NCBI RefSeq assembly: GCF_947503125.1 | Contig: NZ_CANNCR010000023.1 | Location: forward strand, 1 to 64,000 | DNA length: 64,000 nucleotides | Source of the DNA: an uncultured Metabacillus sp. | GTDB lineage: Bacteria > Bacillota > Bacilli > Bacillales > Bacillaceae | Reading direction: 5' to 3' | Part shown: one piece after another, positions 1 through 9,310 of the stretch | Layout of the letters: each line of letters opens with the position of its first letter | How positions within the stretch are numbered: position 1 is the stretch's first letter | Notes under the pieces: generated by a model | The model's database searches: none | What the model was told of the DNA's origin: nothing | Seen by the model: only the letters and a program-made list of their open reading frames with translations | Program-made: the position numbers and the translations under genes

Positions 1-42
1 CTAAGGGTTGATATACTTATTTCTCTATCAGTCTGCTAGCCC

Positions 43-441
43 TTAATTTTTTTGTCCAGCTAAGTGTAACCTATCCAATGCTTTAAATATTATTGATTCA
101 CTAACCCAATCGTTATCTTGTCCTATTTTATAATTTTCATCTTCATCTTTTATTAACAAGACAGCTTTTTGCTTATCAAGATCTTTTACCGGGTTTGTAG
201 TAATTAAATTTTCTCTTACAAATGGCTCTAATTCATAATTATCAAGTATCCATGAAATTGATTTTTTTAGAATTTCATCTAAATCATCTTTTCGTTCCCT
301 TCCTTTTTCTGGATGAATTTCTAGTACTCTTTTCCAAAGCCTTCTGTTCATTAAATCATCCATAGTATCAGCGTCTATTTTACTAATTTCTTCAAGCTCT
401 TCTTTAATTAAGTTTAAAAATTTCTCATCAGAAAGTTCCAA
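43..441 (-). CDS. Hypothetical acidic protein, possibly N-terminally truncated
   Basis: I do not recognise this protein. It is about 132 residues, rich in Glu, Asp and Lys, with no signal peptide or membrane segment, and looks helical and cytosolic. The only start in frame is a TTG at 441 with no convincing ribosome binding site. The same frame stays open upstream to about 480 and reads like coding sequence (residues such as FESPEELRNRYLELSDE), so the original start was probably further up and has been lost. Its small acidic character resembles immunity proteins of polymorphic toxin systems, but that is only an impression. The convergent fragment next to it (481-648) may be a related remnant. 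Confidence 0.5.
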   Translation of the reverse strand: MELSDEKFLNLIKEELEEISKIDADTMDDLMNRRLWKRVLEIHPEKGRERKDDLDEILKKSISWILDNYELEPFVRENLITTNPVKDLDKQKAVLLIKDEDENYKIGQDNDWVSESIIFKALDRLHLAGQKN

Positions 442-480
442 ATACCTATTTCTTAATTCTTCAGGACTTTCAAACCTTAA

Positions 481-648
481 AAAATTTTAAACTTTGAAGA
501 TGGGTTCCGAAGGAATTGTAGGGGAGGTTTGTCGAAGTTTTCTTTTAATGGTGTTGGTAAGGCTACAATTAAAGACAATAAAAATCCTAAGGATTTAGAA
601 TATACTGGAACGACAAAGGTTAATTGGAGAATTAAGAGATATTACTAG
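481..648 (+). pseudogene. Unassigned ORF fragment
   Basis: One frame is open from about 481 to a TAG at 646-648 without a usable start codon. The last 40 codons are Lys/Asn/Gly rich and end in WRIKRYY, which reads like the C-terminal end of a real protein. I cannot assign a family. It lies head-to-head with the start-less minus-strand ORF at 43-441, so this stretch looks like a junction between two broken genes. The remaining bases up to 791 hold no feature I can support. Confidence 0.25.
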
Positions 649-791
649 ACGGGTTTATAGAATCGGTATATTTGATACCTTGGGTACTGACCGGGGGCAT
701 TTATAATATATTCTTTAGTTAGAGTTGATTTGTGAATCCATTATTTTTCATCGGAATAAAAGTAAAGCCATTTTTTAAAGGAGTGAAACCC

Positions 792-1532
792 ATGAACTTC
801 CCAACAATCAGTACTGAAAAATTATTAAAAAGATTAGAACCCCCAACTTCCAAAATCCAAATGGTCTTAGATACTGATACAATTAATGAGGTAGACGATC
901 AATTTGCGATTGTGTAGGCATTACAATCCGCAGAAAAGCTGGATGTAGAAGCCATCTATGCTGCTCCTTTTCACAATGATAAATCATCTGGCTCAGAAGA
1001 CCGGATGAAAAAAGCTATGTTGAGATCCTGAATATTGAATGTCACTCCAGAAGGCTTCGTTTATAAAGGGTCTACATACTATTTAAGTGATTTAAATCAG
1101 CCCCAGATTAATGAAGCAACATTAGATTTAGTTAAGAGAGCCATGGAGGCTGATGAAGACGATCCATTATTTGTGTTAGCCATTGGTGCGATTACAAATA
1201 TGCCCTCAGCTATTTTAATCGAACCAAAAATCATCGAAAAAATCGTTGTTGTATGGCTTAGTGGTAATGCGCTGCATTTGCCGGATATAGCTGAATTTAA
1301 CTTAAAGCAAGACGTTTTAGCTGCTCGATTGATTTTTGATTGTGGCGTACCGTTTGTTCAAATCCCTTATATGGGCGTAACCTCCCATCTACATACGACA
1401 CTGCTTGAAATTAATCAATATGTAAGAGGTCAGGGTAGAATTGGAAATTTCCTCGCTGAACGATTTGAAGGGTATCATGATGATCATTTTGCCTATTCCA
1501 AAGTAATCCTTGGTTCTAGATTATGCAACTAG
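792..1532 (+). pseudogene. Inosine-uridine preferring nucleoside hydrolase, broken
   Basis: The N-terminus contains the family calcium-binding signature in the form VLDTDTINEVDDQFAI (around residues 27-42), the DxDxxxxxDD loop of purine/pyrimidine nucleoside hydrolases that cleave ribonucleosides to base and ribose. An in-frame TAG at 915-917 interrupts it where the family continues with an Ala-Leu segment. The frame is then lost and regained around 1010-1040: a segment reading KSYVEILN is in another frame before VTPEGFVYKGS resumes. The second half keeps the central domain (FVLAIGAITNMPSAIL) up to AYSKVI, after which the family C-terminus is missing. Start ATG at 792 follows AAAGGAG at 776-782. 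Certainly non-functional. Confidence 0.85.
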
Positions 1533-1886
1533 AATTGAAAACTACCGAATCAAAAATTTATCTATACAAATGAATACAGGACAAAGGACACTTTTAATAA
1601 ACAATGGATCTGAATCTAAGAGTATAGATTTTTAGAGCTTGTTAAAAAAACCTTCATATGTATTTAAGGAGATCTTAAGTTACGTTTAATCAGATTCTTG
1701 AAAATATAACTCAAGAGATGAAAAAACTCTTGGGATATATTTGTATTCAATATTATATATTAAACATCGGTATAGAGGAAATACGAAATAAACTGTTTTC
1801 AAACCTATTTAAAAAGACCAAGGAATTGGATTGTCAACACTAAACTAGACAATTATAAGTTGTTAGCTTATATTCAATCGGACTAG
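1533..1886. other. Intergenic remnant region
   Basis: No gene is supported here. A frame running from about 1512 to a stop at 1633-1635 reads VLDYATRIENYRIKNLS and then INNGSESKSIDF. It may be a fragment fused to the broken hydrolase, but it does not match that family's C-terminus. The rest up to 1886 is AT-rich with a short inverted repeat (CAAGAG/CTCTTG near 1711-1732). Confidence 0.3.
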
Positions 1887-2738
1887 TTACTCCCCAATAA
1901 AATCATACAAATAACCCCTATTCTCTCTCCGTACCTCCACCAACAACATAGCATATACCACTCGGTAAAAATATCCCTCAAATGTAGAGTGAATTCGATT
2001 CATTTTTTTCGCAAAAACAGTTTGTTTAAATGCATCAATAACAGTGTCAATGACATCATCTAAAAAACGCTGAAGGTTCAGTTTATGATAGGCAATTAAC
2101 ACTCGTTTCCAAAGCTTATAGATATCCATGGCACTGAAAAAAGGCTTAGCAGCTTGGACAAAATCCTTGTGAACAGATTCAGGTAGAAAGCTTGTATCTA
2201 AATGTTGGATGTCGATAGAATCAATCATATTTAACTCTGAATCATTATTGGGATGATAATCCACGCCATTTTCCGTATTACTTACGTAAGAAGGTTTTGT
2301 TTTATTCTCACAGAGTGAACTTTGCTTATTCTCTGTTTTAATAGGTGTGACAGGTGGCGTGACATCGTGGGGTGACATATTATTTTTTAATTGATCAATC
2401 GATTGAAATGGCTGGATGATCAAGAGATTTACTCCCTGCTTGCCGTTCATTCTAGCAGTTGGAATTTTTTTGATGATCCCAAGACTTTCAAGCTTTTTCA
2501 TCGCGCGAATAACCGTTCTTCTGCTTATCTCGATTGCATCAGCAATTGTGTCGTATTTGGCAAAGGATACTCCAATAACCTTCACAGAATGTCTCCATAT
2601 AAAGGTTAAAACATTTAATGTACTATCTGATAGGGATGATTTGTGCAAATATAAAAAGCCTCGAACCGCTTGATCCATTTCTTCAATTGTAGAGAAAGAT
2701 TGATAAGATTGAATGTTCTCATATGTAAACTTTTCCAT
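1887..2738 (-). CDS. Helix-turn-helix domain protein
   Basis: A 283-residue cytosolic protein. Residues about 60-95 form a winged-helix-like HTH (DTIADAIEISRRTVIRAMKKLESLGIIKK is its core, positions about 63-91), the type found in plasmid replication initiators and in MarR/GntR-like regulators. A polar linker (about 125-170) follows, then a helical C-terminal half rich in aromatic and basic residues. Similar proteins of unassigned role are common in Bacillaceae chromosomes and plasmids. Start ATG at 2738 is preceded by AAGGGGAG at ideal spacing. It is monocistronic, with no obvious partner on either side. A DNA-binding role is inferred from the HTH only. Confidence 0.75.
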   Translation of the reverse strand: MEKFTYENIQSYQSFSTIEEMDQAVRGFLYLHKSSLSDSTLNVLTFIWRHSVKVIGVSFAKYDTIADAIEISRRTVIRAMKKLESLGIIKKIPTARMNGKQGVNLLIIQPFQSIDQLKNNMSPHDVTPPVTPIKTENKQSSLCENKTKPSYVSNTENGVDYHPNNDSELNMIDSIDIQHLDTSFLPESVHKDFVQAAKPFFSAMDIYKLWKRVLIAYHKLNLQRFLDDVIDTVIDAFKQTVFAKKMNRIHSTFEGYFYRVVYAMLLVEVRRENRGYLYDFIGE

Positions 2739-2954
2739 TATGAACTCCCCTTAAAAAGTATTCTTTCACCTTCTATATACATTTTTAAGGGAGGTAGAGT
2801 AGCGTCCTTTTAAAATTTTTTTATAAAATAATTCTTTTAATAGCTTATGAACGATATGAAAAATTTGATTGCTATAATCATATGTTCACAATACTAATTC
2901 ACTAAAAGATTTATTAAAGTAAAAGAAACAATACTTATTAATGAGGTAGACAAA

Positions 2955-3317
2955 ATGTCATACATTTTTTGTACCATAAACGATATTACATTAGAAAACA
3001 ACTTAGCCATGGCCTTCTTTGATAAATTTCCTGTTACGAACGGTCATCTGCTTATTATTCCTAAACGTCATGTAGAACACTACTTTGATTTAACATCAGA
3101 AGAAAAGCAAGCAATGGATGATTTACTTCTTCAAGGAAAGGAGTTATTAGACCATCAATTTAATCCCGATGGTTATAATATAGGAATTAATAATGGGGAA
3201 GCAGCAGGACAAACAATCTTCCATGTTCATGTCCATTTAATCCCGCGTTATAAAGGAGATATGAAGGAGCCACGTGGTGGAGTAAGAGGTGTTATTCCAG
3301 AAAAAAGAATGTATTAA
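2955..3317 (+). CDS. HIT family hydrolase
   Basis: A 120-residue histidine-triad protein. The catalytic motif HVHVHLIPR is at about residues 90-98, with the substrate-binding NNGEAAGQTIFH just before it. These enzymes hydrolyse dinucleoside polyphosphates or AMP-lysine/AMP-NH2-type nucleotides in the cytosol. The length matches bacterial Hit proteins. ATG at 2955 follows GAGGTAG at 2943-2949. The MazG-like pyrophosphohydrolase starts 13 nt downstream, so the two are probably co-transcribed as a nucleotide clean-up pair. Confidence 0.92.
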   Translation: MSYIFCTINDITLENNLAMAFFDKFPVTNGHLLIIPKRHVEHYFDLTSEEKQAMDDLLLQGKELLDHQFNPDGYNIGINNGEAAGQTIFHVHVHLIPRYKGDMKEPRGGVRGVIPEKRMY

Positions 3318-3330
3318 GGGAGAAATCTAA

Positions 3331-3657
3331 ATGCCAGTTTACAATAAGCTTGTGCGAGATAAAATACCAGAAATCATCGAGAAAACAGGAAAGAAATATA
3401 AGACAAAGATTTTATCAAATGAAGAATACATAAAAGAACTGCATGCAAAAGGCTTTGAAGAACTTAAGGAGTATGTTGAAGCCAAGGATAAAGAGAGCTC
3501 ACTTGAAGAGCTTGCGGATGTTTTAGAAATAATCCATGCGTTGGCAGAGTTTCATGGCTCTTCAATCAATGAAATCGAAGAAATCAGGAGAAACAAAGCT
3601 GATGCACGCGGGGGATTTAGAGAAAAAATTTATTTAGTAGAGGTTGAGGATGAGTAA
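3331..3657 (+). CDS. MazG-like nucleoside triphosphate pyrophosphohydrolase
   Basis: A 108-residue all-alpha protein starting PVYNKLVRDKIPEII, the hallmark of small phosphoribosyl-ATP pyrophosphohydrolase-like house-cleaning enzymes. The EELKEYVE...EELADVLEIIHAL segment (about 47-72) supplies the acidic ExxE and ExxD metal ligands. The family hydrolyses NTPs, often non-canonical ones, to NMP and PPi; the substrate here cannot be told. It is placed 13 nt after the HIT gene with AAGGGAG in the gap, suggesting a two-gene operon. Confidence 0.88.
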   Translation: MPVYNKLVRDKIPEIIEKTGKKYKTKILSNEEYIKELHAKGFEELKEYVEAKDKESSLEELADVLEIIHALAEFHGSSINEIEEIRRNKADARGGFREKIYLVEVEDE

Positions 3658-4001
3658 GGTAGAAATAATTACGAGTCAATTAGTTTCCCATATAGTTGAT
3701 AAAATTAACAAGGCTTCAACCATTTGTATTTTAACTTCGTTCGTTATTTGATTGGCAGATTCTTCTTAATGTGATAATATAAATACGAATATTTGTTCTG
3801 TATAGTGGCAAATATAAAAGAATATTGACGGAAAGTTTCCTTGAGCAGACAAGAAATTACTGTAATCATAAACAACTTTGCAGAAAATTTGTATGAGAAA
3901 TACAATCACACCAAATGTTCTGAACGGTCGGTAAGATTGTTTGACTTTCCAAAGAAATTACATTTAGAACAGCCATTTCGCAAATTGAAAGGAGAAAGAA
4001 T
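3658..4001. other. Intergenic region, no supported gene
   Basis: No terminator or RNA is recognisable. A TTG-initiated frame of about 54 codons runs from 3841 to 4005, but it lacks a ribosome binding site and resembles nothing. A short minus-strand frame near 3660-3745 is equally unsupported. AAAGGAG at 3988-3994 is the ribosome binding site of the following transporter fragment. Confidence 0.3.
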
Positions 4002-4977
4002 TTGAAAAATCAAAATGAAGCGACTCTAAACGGAGGGACATTTGGAAGCAAAGCTAACTTTTTGTTGGTCATGATCATGATTCTAGGTGTGTTTGTAGCC
4101 ATTTTGAATGAAACATTGCTTAACGTAGCATTGCCGATTGCTTTCAACCATAGGTTTCGGGGGGATTCTGTATGGATTCAGCAGTTCCGGTGAAGGACAC
4201 GGGGGTTGGTCGAGCAATGAAGTCTTGGTTTCAATTGCAATTGGCGTTGTTTCTTTAATTCTGTTTACTTGGAGACAATTGACGATTTCACAACCCTTGC
4301 TAGATTTAAGAACATTTAAATACAACATTTTTAGAATGTCAACGTTGATCATGATGATTGTCATGATGGCGATGTTTTCTGCCATGATGCTGCTGCCAAT
4401 TTTCCTTCAGAATGCGCTAGGTTACAGTCCGTTGCAGGCAGGTTTGATCATGCTGCCAGGCGGTATTGTCATGGGGATCATGTCACCAATCACCGGTCGT
4501 TTATTTGATAAATTTGGGGCCAAGTGGCTGTCGCTTATCGGATTAGGGTTAATCGCGAATACGCTATGGCAATTTGCCTCTATTACATTGTCAACTCCAT
4601 ACAGCATGATTATGATTTTCAATACACTTCTCATGCTGGGGATTTCAATGGTCATGATGCCGATCATGACAAACGCTTTGAACGAATTGCCGCCTCCGTT
4701 ATATCCACATGGAACGGCTATTATCAGTACGCTTCAGCAGGTTGCTGGTGCTGTAGGGACAGCATTGCTTGTATCCATCATGACCAATGGTACTTCTCGA
4801 TTTTTGGAAAATACGGTGATGAAGGAAGATGAGTCTACTTTACAAATCCTAGCGATAATCTCTGGAATGAAGAGCGCGTTCTTGCTTGCATTTGGACTAG
4901 TAGCTATCGCATGGATCGTTTCCATATTTATAAAGCGGGCCGTTCCTCAAGAAATCCATTCGAAAACTACGAACTGA
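4002..4977 (+). pseudogene. DHA2-type multidrug MFS transporter, internal deletion
   Basis: The 5' part (TTG at 4002, ribosome binding site AAAGGAG) encodes the N-terminal tail and TM1 of a 14-TM drug:H+ antiporter of the LmrB/EmrB type, ending at NETLLNVALPI. The next homologous stretch starts in another frame at about 4140 with STIGFGGILYGFSS and runs through the C-terminal half (TM8-14) to TGA at 4975-4977. Motif C-like and TM10-12 segments are intact (LIMLPGGIVMGIMSPITGRL). About 170 residues between the two parts are missing, so a deletion plus frame change inactivated the gene. The downstream ORF alone could not form a working transporter. Confidence 0.85.
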
Positions 4978-5318
4978 CAAAGAGTTAACTCATTGTCAGT
5001 GTAGCTTGAAGACAGTTCGTACCTTCATTGGAAAATAGCTGCATAGGATCATGATCCCTTGTGCATCCAAAAGTTGTTTTAGCAGCCTTGAGTAAAGACA
5101 TTGAGAAAATTCACAAACAATGGGTGGCGTCAGGTATTCCAGAAAAGGGAGTGTTAAATTTGGGGTTGAATTTTAGTGGTTTACCTATAGATCAAAGACG
5201 AATTATAATCTGAATATCCTGTTTAACGAATAATCATGAGATGATGGAGTATCTATGCCTTTCATTCAATTGTCCAACCTTCTGCATTAAACGGTGTCTA
5301 TTTCCTATAGAATCATAT
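4978..5318. other. Intergenic region with possible gene remnant
   Basis: A frame at about 5062-5212 reads VHPKVVLAALSKDIEKIHKQ and then WVASGIPEKGVLNLGLNFSG before a TGA. It has coding character but no ribosome binding site and no recognisable family, so it is probably a 3' gene remnant. Nothing else is seen. Confidence 0.25.
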
Positions 5319-5366
5319 AAAAAGTCCTTTTTCAGTATGAAAGTAACCACTAAAAAAGGACTTTTC
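5319..5366. terminator. Bidirectional Rho-independent terminator
   Basis: An inverted repeat of about 17 bp (AAAAAGTCCTTTTTCAGT paired with ACTAAAAAAGGACTTTT) with a 12-nt loop. Both arms are A/T-flanked, so it can stop transcripts from either side. It insulates the ABC operon that starts at 5423. Confidence 0.8.
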
Positions 5367-5422
5367 CCTATTTTCGGAGTATTCTTATAAGTATAGTTAT
5401 CGCAAAGGATTGGGGATTAGAT

Positions 5423-7150
5423 ATGGGGAATTTTACGAAGTACATAAAAAAATACTGGAAGCCGTTTAGCGTTGCGGTATTCTTTCTTACGCTGGAGGCT
5501 GTTTGTGATTTACTCCAGCCTACGATTATGGCCAAAATCGTGGATATTGGAGTCGTGAATAGGGATTTAGATTATGTATTAAAAATGGGAGCTGTAATGC
5601 TTGGAGTTACTTTACTGGGTGCAGGTGCCGCCTCAACAAGAAGCATCCTGGCAAGCATCACCTCTCAAAATTTTGGTACAGAGCTGCGTTTTGATCTTTT
5701 TCAAAAAATTCAACATCTCTCCTTTAAACATATCAACCGCTATGATCGAGCCTCATTGATTACGAGATTAACGAACGATGTGACACAGGTGCAAATGTTT
5801 GTCAATGGTCTTATGCGGTTATTTGCAAAAGCTCCTTTATTAGCAATCGGCGGTTTAATCATGGCGACCATGTTGGATATCCATTTATCAGTTGTGTTGG
5901 CTGTTGTTGTACCAATGGTTGCGCTGTTAATAATCGTCAATATGAGAATTAGCTTACCTCTCTTTACAAAAGTCCAAAATGCCCTGGATAAAGTAAATGG
6001 CGTGATGAGGGAGTATTTATCTGGTGTTCGGGTCGTAAAGGCATTCAATCGTTTTGATTATGAGATTGAAAAATTTGCTGGATTCAATGAAGACTTTCAA
6101 GATAAATCGATTGCAGCCACTCGAGTGATCGCTACTTTTTCTCCGATGATTATGCTCGTCATGAATTTAGGGATTGTTGTCGTCCTTTGGTATGGGGGAT
6201 TCGGGGTTGAAGCGGGAACAGTCCAGGTTGGAAATGTTATTGCTTTCACCAACTACATGACGCAAATTCTTTTTTCTTTAATGATCATTTCGATGGTTTT
6301 CAACATGTATGTACGAGCAAAAACGTCGGCCAACAGAATTGGTGAAGTATTAGCTGAGGAAGATGATATGGCATGGAATCATGAGTTGATCCCTTCCACT
6401 AAAAGGGGTGGACGAATTGATTTTAACAATGTGTCCTTTTCCTATGAAGGAGCATCTGGGGAACCTGTTCTTAAAAACATTACATTTAGCTGTATGCCAG
6501 GAGAAACGGTTGGCATTATCGGCTCGACAGGATCAGGAAAAAGCAGTCTTATTGGGCTCATTCCACGCTTTTACGGTATCACAACAGGTACCATTACGAT
6601 AAATGGTGAAGATATCAGCAACATAAATCCGAAAGCTTTAAGGGAGATGGTCGCGATTGTTCCGCAGAAAGCAACTTTATTTACCGGGACGATCATCGAA
6701 AATATGCGCTGGGGTAGAGAAGATGCTTCCTTGGATGAAATTGAATTAGCTGCAAAAATAGCGGATGCTCACGGGTTTATCACCGACTCTCCAGAAGGAT
6801 ATGAAACAAGAATCAGCCAAGGCGGGGTTAATTTCTCAGGCGGTCAGAAACAGAGACTATCGATTGCCAGAGCGCTGGTAAAGAAGCCTGAAATCTTAAT
6901 CCTGGACGATAGTACAAGTGCAGTGGATGTTGCAACAGAAGCACGGATCAAGGAATCGTTGAAAAAGTATGCACAAGGACTCACCTGTCTTCTCATTGCC
7001 CAGCGGATTTCATCAGTCGTGGATGCTGACCGAATTATTGTCTTAGATGATGGAGAAATAGTCGGCAATGGGAAGCATACTGATTTACTAAATAGCTGCC
7101 CTACCTATCAAGAAATTTATCAGTCACAGTTCGGCAAGGTGGTGCTGTGA
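5423..7150 (+). CDS. yfiB: Heterodimeric ABC exporter, degenerate-site subunit (YfiB-like)
   Basis: A 575-residue half-transporter: six TM segments (about 15-300), then a nucleotide-binding domain. Walker A is GSTGSGKSS (about 370), the signature is FSGGQKQRLS and Walker B is ILILDDSTSAVD. The catalytic Glu after Walker B is Asp and the H-loop His is Gln (LLIAQRISS). These changes mark the non-catalytic half of asymmetric exporters such as BmrCD or TM287/288. It overlaps the next gene by 4 nt (GTGA), which has complementary features, so they should form one membrane heterodimer exporting drugs or lipid-like substrates. Size and order match B. subtilis YfiB/YfiC; the symbol rests on this. Confidence 0.85.
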   Translation: MGNFTKYIKKYWKPFSVAVFFLTLEAVCDLLQPTIMAKIVDIGVVNRDLDYVLKMGAVMLGVTLLGAGAASTRSILASITSQNFGTELRFDLFQKIQHLSFKHINRYDRASLITRLTNDVTQVQMFVNGLMRLFAKAPLLAIGGLIMATMLDIHLSVVLAVVVPMVALLIIVNMRISLPLFTKVQNALDKVNGVMREYLSGVRVVKAFNRFDYEIEKFAGFNEDFQDKSIAATRVIATFSPMIMLVMNLGIVVVLWYGGFGVEAGTVQVGNVIAFTNYMTQILFSLMIISMVFNMYVRAKTSANRIGEVLAEEDDMAWNHELIPSTKRGGRIDFNNVSFSYEGASGEPVLKNITFSCMPGETVGIIGSTGSGKSSLIGLIPRFYGITTGTITINGEDISNINPKALREMVAIVPQKATLFTGTIIENMRWGREDASLDEIELAAKIADAHGFITDSPEGYETRISQGGVNFSGGQKQRLSIARALVKKPEILILDDSTSAVDVATEARIKESLKKYAQGLTCLLIAQRISSVVDADRIIVLDDGEIVGNGKHTDLLNSCPTYQEIYQSQFGKVVL

Positions 7151-9015
7151 GATTGGAAGAGAAAACGAATCAAGAGCAAAAAGTCACCAACGTCCCGCCA
7201 ATACCAGGCCGCCCGGTTGGCGGAGGTGCTGCCCGTTTCGGGGGACAGATTGTCAAACCAAAGGATTTTATGAGGACGATTAAACGGCTTTGGTCTTATT
7301 TTGGAAAAGAAAGAAAACTCTTAGCCATTGTATTCATTTTTGTTTTATTCGATTCTGCTCTTGTCCTGTCGGCACCTTACCTAATCGGAAAAGCAGTTGA
7401 TGCCATGTCATTAGGTGAAACCGTTAACTTTGAATTACTCCATATTACGATTATGACACTTGCAATCGCTTATCTCTCAAATGCACTGCTGAATTTTTCA
7501 CAAGGCTGGATGATGGCCGGTGTTGCCCAACGGATTGTAAAGAGAATAAGAAGTCATTTATTTAAGAAGCTGCAAAAACTTCCCGTGTCATTTTTTGATT
7601 CTCGTACACATGGAGAGATGATGAGCAGGCTGACGAATGATATTGATAACGTAAGTAATTCCATATCACAGTCAACAACGCAATTGATGTCCGGTTCCAT
7701 TGTCATTACCGGGTCGCTGATTATGATGATTGCGTTAAGTCCAATCTTAACCTTAGCCAGCCTAGTGACTGTACCTTTGGTCTTTTCGCTTACAAGAACG
7801 ATCGCAAGAAAAACCAGGGTGCTGTTTCGAAATCAGCAGAAGGAATTGGGAACGCTAAATGGGCAAATTGAAGAAACGATTTCTGGTTTAGAGGTCGTAA
7901 AAGCCTTTAATTATGAAGAAAAGGCCATTGCCGAATTTCAAGAAGTCAATACAAGACTGTGTAAAGTGGGAACAAGGGCACAAATATGGGCAGGCTTTTT
8001 GATGCCAATTATGAATGTCATTAATAACCTTGGTTTTACGATCGTGGCGGTTGTAGGCGGCTATTTAGCTGTTGAAAACATGATTACGATTGGGGTCATT
8101 GCAAGCTTCATCACGTACTCACGTCAATTTGTAAGACCATTAAATGAACTAGCGAATATCTTTAATATCCTACAGTCAGGGGTTGCCGGGGCAGAAAGAG
8201 TATTCGAAATCCTTGATGGCGAGGAGGAATCTGTGGATCAGTCAGATGCGATTCCGCTCGTAAATCCTAAAGGAATCGTTGAATTTAAGAATGTTAGCTT
8301 TGGTTACCGCAATGATGTCCCTATCTTAAAAAATGTCAGCTTTACCTCAGCTGCTGGTAGCAGTACAGCGCTAATCGGACCAACCGGAGCAGGTAAAACA
8401 ACGATTGTCAACCTGCTGACAAGATTTTATGATGTGACGGATGGTCAAATCTTCATTGATGGACGAGACATCCGGGAATATACAAGAGATAGTCTGAGAA
8501 CATGCTTTGGGATCGTTCTTCAGGACACGTATTTGTTTTCTGGAACCATTATGGAAAATATTAAATATAGTAAACCTGATGCAACGGATGAAGAAGTACA
8601 TGCAGCAGCACGTATGGCCAATGCCGATTTATTTATCAATCGTTTATCGAACGGGTATGAGACAAAGCTATCTGAAAATGGCGGGAATCTTAGTCACGGG
8701 CAAAAACAATTATTAGCTATCGCCAGGGTGATTCTCAGCAAACCATCCTTGCTTATTCTTGATGAAGCAACGAGCAGTATCGACACCCGTACTGAGTTAC
8801 AGATACAAGATGCACTGGCGAAGGTGATGGAAGATCGAACGAGCTTTATCATTGCCCACAGACTCAATACCATTCGTGATGTGGATACGATTATGGTCAT
8901 TCAAAACGGAAAAATTGCAGAAAAAGGGAACCATGATGAACTCATGGCTCAACATGGTATCTATTATCAGATGATTTCTAATCAATATAAATCACTACAG
9001 GAAGTTGAAAATTAG
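7147..9015 (+). CDS. yfiC: Heterodimeric ABC exporter, catalytic subunit (YfiC-like)
   Basis: 622 residues, GTG start overlapping the stop of the upstream subunit. After a Gly/Pro-rich N-terminal tail there are six TM segments (about 55-335) and an NBD with Walker A GPTGAGKTT, Walker B LLILDEATSSID with the catalytic Glu, and the H-loop His (FIIAHRLNT). Its signature is LSHGQKQLL, altered from LSGGQ. In the heterodimer the competent ATP site is therefore formed by this subunit's Walker motifs and YfiB's signature, and the other site is degenerate. This is the expected arrangement for an asymmetric multidrug exporter. Substrate unknown. Confidence 0.87.
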   Translation: MRLEEKTNQEQKVTNVPPIPGRPVGGGAARFGGQIVKPKDFMRTIKRLWSYFGKERKLLAIVFIFVLFDSALVLSAPYLIGKAVDAMSLGETVNFELLHITIMTLAIAYLSNALLNFSQGWMMAGVAQRIVKRIRSHLFKKLQKLPVSFFDSRTHGEMMSRLTNDIDNVSNSISQSTTQLMSGSIVITGSLIMMIALSPILTLASLVTVPLVFSLTRTIARKTRVLFRNQQKELGTLNGQIEETISGLEVVKAFNYEEKAIAEFQEVNTRLCKVGTRAQIWAGFLMPIMNVINNLGFTIVAVVGGYLAVENMITIGVIASFITYSRQFVRPLNELANIFNILQSGVAGAERVFEILDGEEESVDQSDAIPLVNPKGIVEFKNVSFGYRNDVPILKNVSFTSAAGSSTALIGPTGAGKTTIVNLLTRFYDVTDGQIFIDGRDIREYTRDSLRTCFGIVLQDTYLFSGTIMENIKYSKPDATDEEVHAAARMANADLFINRLSNGYETKLSENGGNLSHGQKQLLAIARVILSKPSLLILDEATSSIDTRTELQIQDALAKVMEDRTSFIIAHRLNTIRDVDTIMVIQNGKIAEKGNHDELMAQHGIYYQMISNQYKSLQEVEN

Positions 9016-9022
9016 TAAAGCC

Positions 9023-9069
9023 TAGCCCTAGGGCATTGTTGTTATGAAGTCCTGGGGCTAAGCATTTTT
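9023..9069 (+). terminator. Terminator of the ABC exporter operon
   Basis: A 10-bp stem TAGCCCTAGG / CCTGGGGCTA with an 18-nt loop, followed by AGCATTTTT, starts 8 nt after the yfiC stop. Confidence 0.8.
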
Positions 9070-9166
9070 CCAGCAACTTTATTTTTTAGGATCGGATTTA
9101 AAAAGTACATTTGGCTATAAGATATATAGGTAGGATTAAATTTGCCATCTCATAAGAATGAATTCC

Positions 9167-9195
9167 AAAAGATCGTCATTAACGGCGATCTTTTT
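9167..9195 (+). terminator. Second Rho-independent terminator
   Basis: AAAAGATCG pairs with CGATCTTTTT across a 10-nt loop and ends in a T-run. No gene lies between it and the terminator at 9023-9069, so a gene may have been lost here, or it backs up the first one. Confidence 0.65.
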
Positions 9196-9310
9196 CTTTG
9201 TCACTGTTTCAGCTAATCGAGTTAAAAGGTAAAGCACGTTAGAACCCAATTTATCGGATAATATTTTATGAATAGGTAAAAAATAGTCCTAAGAAAAGGA
9301 GGGATTGCGA

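Noticed and set aside
3841-4005. 54-codon TTG ORF before the broken MFS gene
   Set aside because: No ribosome binding site, no recognisable sequence features; it overlaps the start of the next frame.
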